From: Zygaena filipendulae
Taxonomy: Eukaryota > Arthropoda > Insecta > Lepidoptera > Zygaenidae
Length of the DNA stretch: 64,000 bases
Reading direction: 5' to 3'
Assembly (NCBI GenBank): GCA_907165275.2
Contig: OU015673.1
Location: 5,471,001 to 5,535,000 of the forward strand
Shown here: positions 33,010 to 45,112 of the stretch, one piece after another
How the letters are laid out: every line of letters starts with the position of its first letter
How positions within the stretch are numbered: position 1 is the first letter of the stretch
Position numbers and translations under genes: made by a program
The notes under the pieces: model-generated
The model's database searches: none
What the model was told of the DNA's origin: nothing
Seen by the model: only the letters and a program-made list of their open reading frames with translations

Positions 33010-36000
33010 AATCTTTTTGGCGAGATTCATATTGTTGCCAGCAATGGTGTTTGCTTACAAAGTGGTAAAATTACATCCACCAATTGAATATGAACACGCC
33101 CCACCACACTTCACCACCACAATGATGCCTTACATAAAGGACACTAATATCAAATTGCCTGGTAAGTGAAGTTTTCAATTTACAGAGCTCCTTTTTAACC
33201 GAATTCAAAAATGAGCAGGTTCTGTGTTCGGTTGTACACATGTATGTTTTTTTATTATTAATTATACTGCTTATGCGGACATTATTATCTATTTAATATT
33301 TTATTTTATTACACTGCTGCTTGCCCTCTAGGTATAGGACTGAGTTCAAGATAAATTTAAATGCAATATTTGCAACAGGTATTCTGGATGATAAAACGAG
33401 CGAGTAAGAAACATCGCCAGTGATCGTAGCTTCTAATTTCACTTGGGACAACTTAAATTCTAACCAAGCGTTTGTGCCACGAAAATGAGACGCAACGCCT
33501 GTTGGAAAAATCTTTTTTAAAAACTATTACTAACTAACTATATATTAAACAATAACAATAATGGATAGTTGTATGTTTGGTCGTAGGTAGGTAGGTACCT
33601 ATAGGTACCTATTACAAACTAAAGTAAAATGCGGCTCTCTTAGCAAACTTGCTGAACATTGCAAATGGGAGTATGTAAACTTGCAAAGTCCTAGCAATGT
33701 GCATGATTCCTCTCACTGCAAAGTAAATTAAAGTCTTTGGCAGCATTTGGAAACCACCTTACCTAATACATATTAATGCTGCATTTTGTTTCCTAACAAT
33801 ACAAAAAAAATCATTAATGTCACCAAAAACAAAAAAAAATATAAAAATACATAGTGGGAAATACAGGCAACAAACGGCCTTATTGCTTAAAAGCAATTTC
33901 TTCCAGGCAACATGTATCTAACCTTCAAATAAGTGATACAAAAACTTATTGAAACTTCTCGTAAGTTTCAAGTTTAATGGAGGGAACTCTGTGGCCATCA
34001 CACAAAATCCTCTCCCACATAAATCGAATTCGGCTCGTTGATTTGCGGTAAAATTCGTTCACACTGAAAGCTGGGAACAGACGCCAAATCGCTATTCGCT
34101 AACTAAATAAAATATTCTATTCTCAGCGGTCCAATTTACACCCGACTTTCGTATCGAAGAGCCCGTATTCACAGCCTTTAAACCTAATTTCTATAGAGAA
34201 GAACAAAGACCATATCGCATGTCACCACATTATAAGCAAGCTAAACGTTGGAGTAGAATCCACAAGCCACTTGTAGAAACTTCTAATGTTGTAAGTACGA
34301 TTTCGAGAACTGGACATTTATTACCTACACAAAAGCCAAAATTCACTGACAAAACACGAAATATCGAAAACCTATCAAGATAGTTTATGATGGTATGTGA
34401 TGTCAGCCATCAAGAACGGATTTCACGGAGTTCCCGCGAAAACTTCCAAAAACGCGGTTGAAACCGCAGGGAACAGCTAGTTCATACTTCCATAGTTACA
34501 TTATAAATGCGAAAGTGTCTTAACTTATTACAATTTACCTAAGCTTTTTGCGGGACACATGTATTTTTATGTTGATAAAAAATGAAGTAGATATTAAGAT
34601 AAACGTAAGTAACCAATATCTCGTCTACAATAGGGATGTTGACAACTTTTAAAAATCAAAATTTTAATTAGTCCGTCTTTTAGAAAATTAAAAATCATTA
34701 GACACGTATTTTTTATTTTTCAAATAAATGAAAATACACAGAGATAAAGAGCATTAAAGTTTAGGGTGGGGGCTCGTGACGTCACTTACCACTACAAGCC
34801 GCCATACAAACTGCACTAGTTAGTGACGTCACGCGAAGTTTCAACTAAAGTATATCTGTTATTTTTTTGATTACGTAAAAAAAGAAAAAATACGTGTCCA
34901 ATATTTTTTATTGATCTACAAGACGGACTAAAAAAAATTAGTCAAATAGCCTATTAGGTAAGTAGTACACCAAGCATAATATATTAAAGTATACCTTTGT
35001 AGTTTTACGTAAAACCCACAGGAAAACCCATTCCTGCTCGGATGTTATTGCACGACTGTGTTCCAACGGGTCATACCTCTCGCTGGGTGTGCTGTTATAA
35101 GTACACGGCATCTTCTTACCACGGCCACGTCCACCGAGACCATTCTGAGGACTCGGAGGAAAGCTAACACGTTGGAGAACATCCTCGGTGCGTGGTACGA
35201 TATCAACGAGGACATTTACAACAGCTCCATGTATATGACACCATCGAGGATACATTACCATCCCAGGGTAAGGACCACAGAACAGATGGACATAGATAAG
35301 CAATAGTATCTTAACCCACACTAGAGAAATTTTGAGTAAATCGTGTTTTAAAAGTATAGCTCCATTTTGTGTCTACATTTTTTTTGTTCAATATTTAGTT
35401 ACATATTAGAGCAGTGTAATAAGGTAAACATATAATTAAAAAATGTTCCCTAACTCTCAATAAATCGTTCTCAATCGATAACTTGATTTTGTGAGTTAAC
35501 ATGTTATTGCTTATCTGCGTCCAGATAGTATCCATTCTAAAATGAAAATATGTATAGGTGAAAAACCATTGTCGTCCGCTGATTTTCGCACACAAAGCTG
35601 GATTCGTCAGGTACCTACTTACACGAAAAAATATTTTGATAACGAAAGGTACTTGTATTGACAAAACAGCATTTTTAATATTATGTTATATCCGAGTAAA
35701 GGGGAGATTAAAAGTGTAAGGTTAGAAGACTGACTTAAGGAAGAAAGAAGAAGACTGACTTCTGATGAACACTGAATATTTAATCTCCAGTTCGGAGAAT
35801 ATTATCAGAGCAAAATGGAAATGCACATAAAAATATAATATTTAACGTGTAGTAAATACATCTAAGTAATATTACTATTCTGCAGTAATTGTTTTGTAAT
35901 TTTGTAATTTTGACTGTGTATTTTTAAATATGCTTTAGCTTCTATAGTGTGTATGATGTTTCAATGATTTTATTTCATATTTTTTTAGTATATGCGACCA

Positions 36001-39000
36001 TTTCAAGTGAATCATTCTCATCCTGTGCCGTGTTCATTTGACCTGGCTGTTTGGGCAACCACCTTCCGTTTCTTCGGCTCCTATCATACGCCTAGCAGGA
36101 CCTGTATTTGTCAGAGAGGGGGATCCTCAGTGTAAGTCATCATTATTTTTCTGCTAACCAAAGTTATTTAGATGACTTTTTCAATAGATATAGAGCAGTT
36201 AATTTTTCAATTTCTGTGTACCTATCACCTTTCTACGGCGAGTTGTATAATTAGCCAGATTGAAAAACAGGAAATTTGAAAAACAGGAATATTTGGCTGT
36301 TATGGTCATTGGGTTGAACAGGTTTGATTCTAACATTCTAATCTAACCAAGCATGTTGGAGTGCTCGTGAATGAAAAACCGTGAGGGTTTTAAATCTACA
36401 AATAATGGACAATTTATTTGACTGGAGACATATTATAATTGGACATAGATAAGCAATAGTGTGTTAACCCACACTGGAGAAATTTTGAGTAAATCGTGTT
36501 TAAAAGTAGGAGCGCCATTTTGTATCAACATTTTTTTATGTTCAATATTTAGTTACATATTTAAGCAATGTAATAAGGTAAACACATAATTAAAAAAACG
36601 TTCCCAAACTCTCAATAAATCGTTCTGAATCAATAACTTAATTTTGTGGGTTAACATGTTATTGCTTATCTGCATCAAATTATGCATTAGATTTAAATAA
36701 CACAATATCATTATAGTCGACATTTTATTGAGAAATAATTGCATTTTATAATAACTTATTTGAACAGGTAAATGTAGCACATTATATCTACTATCTATTT
36801 ACGCGTATTATTGACTAGGTACCTACGCTCGAACTTCCTTTGGATTTCTTTTGAGTATGCATATTTGCTGTGCAATTAGTAATAAATAGAAAAATAAGTA
36901 AAAGATTATCTCATATGGGGTTAAATGTCACTTTATTTTAATTTCACAGTTTCCAAAAGGCTCCACCGATACCTTTTCCGGGACAATTACTTATTATTGT
37001 AGGATTCCAATTCATGTGGGCATACAAACGGAAACCAATGCCATGGATGAAATACGCTGTACGGACGAGAAAGTATCTAAACCCTTGCCCTAAAGTAAGT
37101 CTTTGAAAATAATTGTTTTACCGACACACTCAGTCGGCTTTATTTCTTCCGACATCTTGAACAATTATCATATTATAACAAATTAAAACAAAACAATCTT
37201 AGGTATTCTATACGTATATGAACCTTCCTCTTGAATCACTTTATTTGTTGACTAGCTGTTCCCCGCGGTCTCACCCGCGTTAATTTCGGAGTTCCCGCGG
37301 CAATCCCGGAACAAAAAGTACCCTATATCTTTCTCTGTATGCAAAAGGAGGTTGCGCGTATGAGCTCCGTCCCAAAACTTGATGTGGATGATTTCTTTTA
37401 AGGTTATTATACAATAATAGCTGTTACCCGCAGTTTTACCCGCGATAATTTTGGAGTTCCCGCGGGAATTACGGATTAAAATATAGCCTATATTATACTC
37501 AGGAATAATATAGCATTCTAATGGTGATAGAATTTTTGAAATTGGTCCAGTTGTTTTTGAGTTAAGTCGTAATAAACAAACAAAAAATCAAATATTTCCT
37601 CTTTATAATATTAGTAGATATAGATGACCGCGTTGCTTAGTTTAAAAGATCTAACCGTACAGAGGGACAGACGGGGTGAAGCGACTTTGTTTTATAAACC
37701 CATACTAATATTATAAATGCGAAAGTAACTCTGTCTGTCTGTTACGCTTGCACACCTTAACGGCTCAACCGATTTGAAATTCCCTTGGGAACTCTGAAAT
37801 TAACGCGGGTGAAACCACGGGGAATAGCTAGTTTATACTATGACGCAGAGACGATAAAGCACAGAGAAGTATCATAATTGAGTATGGTTAATTAAACTAA
37901 TGAAGAAAATTGACGTCTTTTTGGCGAACGCGAGGCAGAAATTACTTGAACCTCGGCCTTTTATTGAGTTACTCCCTTCAAAATTGAGATCCAAATTGTG
38001 ATTGAGTTACAAACGCATAAACTTTTGATGGAGGTCTTACAGAGTTCGTGATTTACTTATAATTACTTAGGTAGATATACTCTGTTATTAAAAAAACTTT
38101 ATTTTGCTGAACGATAACTAAATGTAAAGTTAAAAAGGCTGTCAATTAATAATTTATCGATTAATATTAATTTGATGATAGATAGAGAGAGAGGAAAATA
38201 ATTAGTTTAGACATTTAAGGCTTTTTTGATCTCAGAACACTTTCGTGTCTCATAACGATAAAAAAAAACAACATTCAGCCTAATTGAGAACCTCCTCCTT
38301 TTTGGGAAGTCGCTTAAAAAATAAGATTTAATTAGTTTTAGATCTCTATGTTATAAAGATAGGTATTTATTGCTTGATATATTATAATTATATTATATAC
38401 TAGCTGTGCCCCGCGGTTTCACTCGCGATAATTTCGGAGTTCCCGTGGAAATTCGGGAATAAAAAGTACCCTATGTCCTTCTCTGTATTCCTGACAACGT
38501 GCATGCTAAATTTCATCCAAATCCGCTCAGCCGTTTTACGTGATTGAGTAACAAACATCCAAACATCCACACTTTCACATTTATAATATTAGTAGGATTA
38601 GATATTATAATTATATTCTAAATGTATTTCAATATTTTATTATAAACATGATTAGCATGTTAGCTTTCGGGTGTAGAGTGTGAAACTTATTTCTATTGTA
38701 CCATCTTAATTTTATTACCACTTTTCGAGCAAATAAAGAATTATTATTATTCTTTTTGTTAATAATAACTGTGTAACTTTTTCAGACTGACTGGGGCTGG
38801 TTCAACTGTGTTCAGGGTGACTGGGCCAAACTTGGCTTAGATTCTGGTGCGGCTTTGCATTTGGCAAACGAATTAAACAATTATTTGGAAGATGGCCTAA
38901 TAGGACTCAATGCGTTCTCGATGAAACTAAGATCTATGGAACTAGTTCATTATTTTACAGTTTTGAATACACATCCTGTTTTAGATTTCCTCTACAAAGC

Positions 39001-39145
39001 TTATATGGGGAGACTGCCTTATGAGTATTTGGATTATCGGTTCTATAACTCTTTATGGCGAGCACCTATACCAAAACCATGGTTTTATATTCCATGGGAG
39101 TATCATTATGGTGATCAATATAATTACCTGCCTAACTTTAACTAG
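33010..39145 (+). CDS. Trypsin-fold serine protease homologue lacking the catalytic His, at least six exons
   Basis: The exons are 33010-33161, 34127-34290, 35022-35267, 35989-36131, 36950-37094 and 38786-39145. All have GT-AG junctions and matching phases; about 400 residues. The first exon opens with a hydrophobic stretch (IFLARFILLPAMVFA) that reads as a signal peptide. It has no in-frame Met before it, so either a short upstream exon supplies the start or translation begins at ATG 33044. Exon 3 carries the N-terminal barrel: CAVISTRHLLTTATS takes the place of the usual CGGSLI...LTAAHC, so the catalytic His is Thr. Exon 4 has CSFDLAVW (Asp102 position). Exon 6 has CVQGDWAKLGLDSGAAL in place of C.GDSGGPL. 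Such proteins are normally non-cleaving, secreted regulators. Two MITEs of one family lie in introns 3 and 4, and another family copy lies in intron 2. Confidence 0.7.
34629..34955. mobile_element. MITE, AATAGGCTA family, copy 2 (intron 2)
   Basis: AATAGGGATGTTGAC at the left faces GTCAAATAGCCTATT at the right. Same interior as 32475-32806. Its right end is only ~66 bp before the exon 3 acceptor. Confidence 0.75.
35289..35518. mobile_element. MITE, GATAAGCAATA family, copy 1 (intron 3)
   Basis: GATAAGCAATAG...TTAACCCACACT at the left and GAGTTAACATGTTATTGCTTATC at the right form terminal inverted repeats. It begins ~20 bp after the exon 3 donor. Confidence 0.7.
36444..36672. mobile_element. 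MITE, GATAAGCAATA family, copy 2 (intron 4)
   Basis: Same ends and about 90% identical interior by eye to 35289-35518, in the same orientation, in the next intron of the same gene. Confidence 0.7.
37253..37835. repeat. Cluster of three interspersed elements in intron 5
   Basis: Two plus-strand copies (about 37253-37345 and 37422-37620) begin AGCTGTTCCCCGCGGTCTC and AGCTGTTACCCGCAGTTT. A minus-strand copy (about 37703-37835) runs from TACTAATATTATAAATGCG to CACGGGGAATAGCTAG. All belong to the window-wide family. Confidence 0.7.
38400..38600 (+). repeat. Interspersed element, near full length (intron 5)
   Basis: Begins TAGCTGTGCCCCGCGGTTTC and ends TTATAATATTAGTAGGATTA. Close to the copy at 11361. 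Confidence 0.75.
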
Positions 39146-39291
39146 TTTTTACGATTATGCGCACATAATTCACAACATTTTCAAACGTTACAACTGTGTT
39201 ATTTCGTAAATTGCTTCAATGTTTTGTAAATTACAATCCAGCAAAAAGAGAATTGTTGCTCATATCAGTAAACATTGAACAGAGAATTCGA

Positions 39292-40197
39292 ATGATGAAA
39301 CATAATTGGACTGTTGTAATCGTTTTAACAATTTTGACGGTGAGTTTCTGTAAACTACGTACCTAGGTACTTGTAATTTTAACATTTTTTCTTAATTTTT
39401 TTTTTCCATTATTGATTGATTTAGCTGACTGCTAAATAGTCATACAGCTGATTATAATTTATCATGGTGATGGTCAATTATAGTTTATCTACTTACGAAG
39501 TTCTTATTGTAGTTACTTTGTTAAGTTTTTGGGAGCGATGTTATTTTAAAATCTAATAATATTGTTCCAGACTGTATTCAAATATGCAGTGAGCGATAAT
39601 TCAATGAAATTCAGATTTAAAAGAGCACACGAGGACAATTTTAATATTCTATTGAGACTGTGCAAAATGAATCCGCTGAGACAATCTAAAATTTTCAACG
39701 CGTTTTCTAATAATATTCTCATGGCAAACAAAGCAGACAGGCCTAGTGTTGTCTTGAATGTTGATTCGAATGAAAGTGGGAAGAAAAAGCGATTGAATAC
39801 AGAAATTAAATTACAAAACATTGAAGAAGCAATTCACGTAACGAAAACAACAAGTAGAGTCATGTTGAGACAGCCAGATTATAATGTTGATAGCATTGAT
39901 CCAGAGAAGTTTGTTCCAGATGAGCCATTGAACGCTGTAGTCAAATTAGATCAAGCAAAAATGGGTAAAATTTTACTCAATTTAAATTATACCGATTTTG
40001 AAAGCAATTTTTCTGTTACTTCTGGTAAATTACCGATGAAGGAAATGGAAATAAGTCAAGTAGAAGCTGATAATATATTTACAAAAAATAAAGAAAATTG
40101 TAACTCTTTAGATGTTTCCTGTGTAAAAGTAATAAACTTTAATGCAAATAATAATCTGAGAGACAATTCTGATGCTGGTATTATAATAATGAGATAG
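39292..40197 (+). CDS. Unrecognised secreted protein, two exons
   Basis: The exons are 39292-39339 and 39571-40197 (donor GTGAGT, acceptor TTCCAG, phase 0), giving 224 residues. Exon 1 is just a signal peptide (MMKHNWTVVIVLTILT). The mature part is rich in Asn, Lys and Asp, has few cysteines, and has a KKKR stretch near residue 90; I recognise no domain. A second ATG follows the first directly. An insect initiator-like TCAGT lies at 39265-39269. The start is only 146 bp after the stop of the protease-homologue gene on the same strand, and the poly(A) signal AATAAA is at 40218-40223. The gene converges on the Osiris gene, with stops 165 bp apart. Confidence 0.7.
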
Positions 40198-40361
40198 GAT
40201 TAGGAAAGAGGACTTAGAATAAATATTTTATTTCACAAAAAAAACTTCCTTTTCATTTGAAACTTAATTTATAGAGAGTTTATTTACAGTTATAATAAAT
40301 ATTAAATATAAACTGAATAAATTAATCGAGGTCCGTATTTTTGTTAAAGCATTATATGCAT

Positions 40362-41515
40362 TTATATTTGTGCTGAGTATGCGATGTCGTTGGGGTCTTC
40401 GTAAGATCTGGCTTGGTATGGACCGTGGGAATCCCACGCTGGGGCATGGTGATCTACGTGATGTTCAACATGGTGCTGAGGGTAGTGGATTACTTCATAG
40501 TTCACAACCTTTGGCTTCGTGAATTTAAAGATAACCATAGCACCTGTAAAATAAAAATAGTTATAAGACATAGGTAATGATATTAATTAATCTCGTAGGA
40601 AATATTATCAGCATTTATCATTGAGAAATCTTCAGAAAGTTAAAGATTTCTCAATTAAAAAATAATATAATTTATACAACTTTTAACGTCGATATAAGTA
40701 TGTTGCAATCAGAATAAAATTAAGTTTTGTTTGAGTTAGATTTTCAAATATGATATGAGGTGAAGGTTACCAGATAAAACTAGGGAGATGAGACCCAAAG
40801 TCAAGGCTTTCCATGTCTTCAGAGCAATTAAAGCTAGTGCCAATGGAACTAAAACGGAGGCTTTGAACTTCAGTCCAAGGAGGAAAGGCAAGATCACCTT
40901 TTTGATCAAACCGTGTTCTGAAAAATATGAAAAGTTAAAACAATATATAAATTAAGAGTTTGTTGTTTTTAATTTCAAAATAATATGTTTCATTTTCTAC
41001 TAACTGCTCTTTATCCTCAAAGGTTTGGGTAGCTTAATCTTCTTCCTCCTGCCCTCAAAAACTTCTGCGTCTTCTTCTCCATCTAAAGGCATCGTCAGTT
41101 CTGAAGGTAAGTCCGCCAAAAGTGATCGCGGCACATAGTCAGAAGCGGCGTTATTTGTAACCTCTTTGGGAACATTCACTTTCAGTGAATGCGTCTGAAT
41201 AAATCGGTCAACCTCATCGAAAATCTGGTACACTGGCTCCTTTGCCATTCTCGGGTCAACATCGACATCAACTTCTAAAGTTCCGGTCCTAACGATAGTA
41301 AGATCGTCCGTTATTTTGATCTCATCGTCTTTTGCCACTCGCGAAATCCACTCCAGGGCACGGGGCTTCACACATTCTATCGAATATTGGCTCAAACATT
41401 CTTTGTAAATATTCCTGACTAGTTTAGAAGCTGAGTATGATTGAGCACTTGTAAATGCGACTAATGATAACACCACTATGAGTTTAGTCATGTTGCACTT
41501 TTTTATTTTCACCAT
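40362..41515 (-). CDS. Osiris family protein (DUF1676), three exons
   Basis: The exons are 41515-41005, 40917-40771 and 40543-40362. Donors are GTTAGT and GTAACC, with CAG acceptors; both introns are phase 1. Product 279 residues, the usual Osiris size. Met1 at 41515 or, giving a tidier signal peptide, Met9 at 41491 ([17 protein letters not shown]). The two-cysteine motif is at Cys40/Cys48 ([14 protein letters not shown]). Next is the conserved [19 protein letters not shown], then in exon 2 the hydrophobic Osiris core [20 protein letters not shown], a putative membrane segment. The C-terminal exon has a His-rich stretch and a Tyr-containing tail. Osiris proteins are insect-specific, membrane-associated secretory-pathway proteins expressed in cuticle-forming tissues. 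The poly(A) signal (inverted TTTATT) is at 40279-40284. The paralogue number cannot be fixed without a tree. Confidence 0.92.
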
Positions 41516-41581
41516 TTTTATTTTTATTTATTGTTATTTTTTTGCAAGGACGACTGATTGTCATCCGTTTAACAAACACAA

Positions 41582-41615
41582 TGTATTCCAGTTAGTCCAG
41601 GGCTTGGTTTATATA
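41582..41615 (-). promoter_or_regulatory. TATA-box promoter of the short Osiris gene
   Basis: On the minus strand TATATAAA lies at 41615-41608. About 33 bases downstream is a CATT initiator-like site near 41583-41580, leaving a leader of roughly 70-90 bases before the start codon. Confidence 0.55.
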
Positions 41616-41619
41616 CGAG

Positions 41620-44170
41620 CCATTAATACGTGACGTGGTATCGGAATGTGCGATGGTACTAACTCCGCTGGTACCTACATGTGAGACAGTAGGCTCATAG
41701 TATATTTTAATAATAAGCTTGTGTGAGGTGACAGTTGGAAAACTGTCACTTTGTTACTCTAAAATGGGAAGTGTAGATGCTCAGAAGAATGAGTGTAGAT
41801 GATTAGAAGACATAATTTTTCTGGTGACTTTAAGCTTTGGACACACCTTATCCCATCGCGCCACCTGCCCCCCAAGCCAAATTGAGATTCTACAATCGTT
41901 TACGCATAGAAAACTAAGAAACGGAATCATTCGGTCTCGTGGTCTTGCAAAACTAGAGTTTTGATTTGACTATTTTACGTGACCAAGTGACATAACGATT
42001 GGTTACTTAGTGTTTAGTCCCAAACTAAAGAATACTAGCTATTGCGCCCGAACTAAGCAGCTGGGTAAGCCAAGTTGACATTGTACAATCGTCACTGCGG
42101 GTGAAACCGTGGGGACAGCTGTCTGAAAGTATATTATAATATTATCTTAAGCAGATAATTGTGTCTATCTTCTATTAATATAAATAAAAATGAATCAACG
42201 AAATGTATGTGATCGCATAACTTCCTAACGACTGCATCAAATTGGATAATTATTTTTTTCGTGTTCATAATTGTCAGGACACGGTTTGTATAAAAGAAGT
42301 TTGGAATTCCTGCGGGAATTCCGAAACTCGCGCGGTCTAATCTCCGAAACGGTTTGACCGATATCGAGGGGACTTTCACTGCTAATTTGCCGATGTTATG
42401 TGGAGTAAATTGAGCTACTTTGGAGTTCCTGCGGGAATTCTGGAACTCACGCGAGTGGAACCGCAGGGCACAGCTAATTTCAAAGTTCTCGCGGGAATTC
42501 CCAAACACAGGCAGCTGAAACCACGACGAAGCTAGTGATTAATAAGTAAGTCAAGAAAACCATGGACCAATAAAACTTGTTTAATTGGTCCATGAGAAAA
42601 CGTATGAAATTTGTTTAATCAGACGCCTTTAACCTATATTATCCATAGCAACAATAAAATGAAAGTGACATGAACAAAATAAAGACACAAAACAACAATA
42701 TGGTCGCATTCCTTACATAATAGGTACTGCATTTAATTTCATATACTTTTAATTCTGATCAGACTTCGTAAGTGAAAGATGTCGGTGCAAAACGGATGCA
42801 TGGGAACGTGTAGAGAATTGTAATACAAGATGTGTTTGGCCATGTGTTGCTTCTCTACTTCGAAATGGTAAAATGGTGATGGTAAAAATGTTTCCAATTT
42901 ATAATTGTCTCTCCAAGATAGATACTAGTAACAGATAATTTTGAAAGTTTGCTCTTTATTGTTCTTTGATTAGAGGAAAAATCGAGAGCATAATATAAGT
43001 TAGAAAGCACACTTCCAAACCAAAAGATACCTAGAAATTACCTAGAAATAAACAACACTGGATTAGAAAATGCTGGAGCCAGCTGAAGACCGGTCTTCGT
43101 GAAGATCGTTTTGGGTCGTCTTTGTTCAGCTGTGAAGCTGTGAACATCGGTCAATTACTCATAATATGATGATGATCATAAACTAAATAAAGGGTAACAC
43201 AAAAATGTTCATCACATAAATACCTTCATACCTATAAGTAGTACGTAGTATATTTATTTACTCTGAGCTATAAGTATATACCCTGATTCGGGGATCGAAC
43301 CCGCGAAATCTAACGTAGCTATCACATTCGATAACGTGCAAATTTCCTCACGATGTTTTCCTTCACTGCAAACCTTCGTTGAGCTCAAATCAAATCCTTC
43401 CCTCGTTACGGGACCAGTGCCGATCCTTTCTCAAATATTCAGGCCGATTTCGCTTTACTCGCCCATTGAATATTAACACGGCGACTGTTTGAACACACGA
43501 TAAATTATCTTGCATTAGGCACAATCCATGTGGGCTCGTTACCAAATCGTCCAAATCTATTGTGTCAGATAGCTGAGACGTTGTTTTATTACTAGTAATG
43601 AGTAGTTCGTAGCTTCATTAGTCGTTTCGAGTAAGGACATTTATGAAGTGTCCCACCAACATTTATATGTGTCTATGCCAATATTTAAAAGCGAGGGGTC
43701 ACTGACTCACTTAGTAAGTAAACACAAAATCTCAAGAACTACTTGACCTATGAAGTTGAAATTTGGTTGGTACCTAGATAGTTTTTAAGTACGCGACATC
43801 AGTTTTGATATTAATGCGAGCGAAACCGTGGGAAAAGACTAGTTTTGTAATGTACATAAATTAATAACACAAATTTCAAACGTGGCAGACGTCGACAGCT
43901 ACCGTTTATTTACAAAAGACGTCTGCACGGTTCCGATGCTCTATTCATAGTTCATACTGCTCGGCATGTAGCCACAGGATACGTACATACCGTGTCTGTC
44001 GGCGTCTGCGCGGCCGTGTTATGATAGATATTAATACGTTAATACGCATATTATTTTATCTGTGACAGAACGTGTCTGACACGCTCAATGTCTGTAGATA
44101 TAAACGGACCTTAAAATGCCTCTTTGATCCTCCTCGGGCCTCGTGGAGTTTATGTTTCAGTGTTTTCAAT
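41620..44170. other. No gene seen; repeats
   Basis: Contains fragments of the CCCGCGG family (42030-42123, 42293-42535, about 43735-43845). A short hairpin CATGGACCAAT/ATTGGTCCATG lies near 42561-42593. A retroelement edge with GGATCGAACCCGCG near 43290 resembles a tRNA T-arm but has no tRNA around it. Confidence 0.5.
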
Positions 44171-44172
44171 TT

Positions 44173-44558
44173 ATTTTTCATTACTCATACTCGGAAAGTA
44201 GGTCTGAAGTTGCCTGAGAAGTGGGTTGAAAGTAACACTTTTCAGCCCTAGGGAGAATCGCTTTCAACTGACAGCTGGATACTGCAGAAACTCAAGTTTT
44301 TTTTTATGTCATAGGGGGCATACCTACTTACTGGCCAGTAGCACACCTAATGGTTGATTTATGTAAAATAAAATTCACTCATTTTTTTCTTTAGCTAATT
44401 CCTATTTTTATTTTGACTTTCCTTGCTTTCGTAATGAAAAGCACAGTGTTATCCTCGGAAGAAAGACTTATTTAGTCCCTCGATCTATTGGCCAAACCCC
44501 GTCTCGGGACTAAATAAGTTACTTTCACCCCTAGGATAACAATGTACTATTGCAGGTT
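44173..44558 (+). repeat. Interspersed repeat, copy 2 (first copy at 7.2 kb)
   Basis: Shares with 7203-7690 both end blocks and TTATTTAGTCCCTCGATCTA, but reads CTATTGGCCAAACCCC without the palindromic stretch. Confidence 0.65.
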
Positions 44559-45112
44559 TTAAGTCATAGAATTAACAGGCATATAACTGCATCTAGCTTA
44601 TGGAATGTCATGGAATTTCAGGTGTGGTGGATACAGTTTACTACGTCTCTCCGCACGAATGTGATGTCGCGTCTTTCCGCGCGCACTTCGTTCTTTTGAA
44701 AGGAATTTTGAAGTAAACTAATGCTCTATATTAAGCATTAAATCTTGATATTTTTTTTTGGTTACGAAAATAAGCTTCTAATAATTCCCGCAGTAACTAT
44801 TTCTTTTCTAAAATAAAAGTAGCCTAAGTTACTCCCTATAACATCAGCTATCTTTCAGTAAAAGTAAAAGTCTCGTTAAAATAGGTCCAGCCATTTCAGA
44901 TATTAGCTAGAACAACAGATTGACAAACAAAAATATAATAAAATACATAATATTTTTAGTAGGCAATACTTTCATATGCATTTAGTGAAAAGCTGTTAAT
45001 TTGGAGCCACAAACAGAGACTTGAATTTTATTTATATGTATGGAATAGATGTATTAATAGGTATACTTATAGATATCAATTCGCAGTAAAGTAGGTACAA
45101 AATCCTTTTTTC
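44559..45112. repeat. No gene; interspersed element fragment
   Basis: 44779-44955 holds the subtype TAAAAGTAGCCTAAGTTACT CCCTATAAC, also seen at 52372-52570. Confidence 0.5.

Noticed and set aside
43285..43315. GGATCGAACCCGCG resembling an inverted tRNA T-arm
   Set aside because: No acceptor stem, anticodon arm or A box in place; typical of a tRNA-derived retroelement edge.
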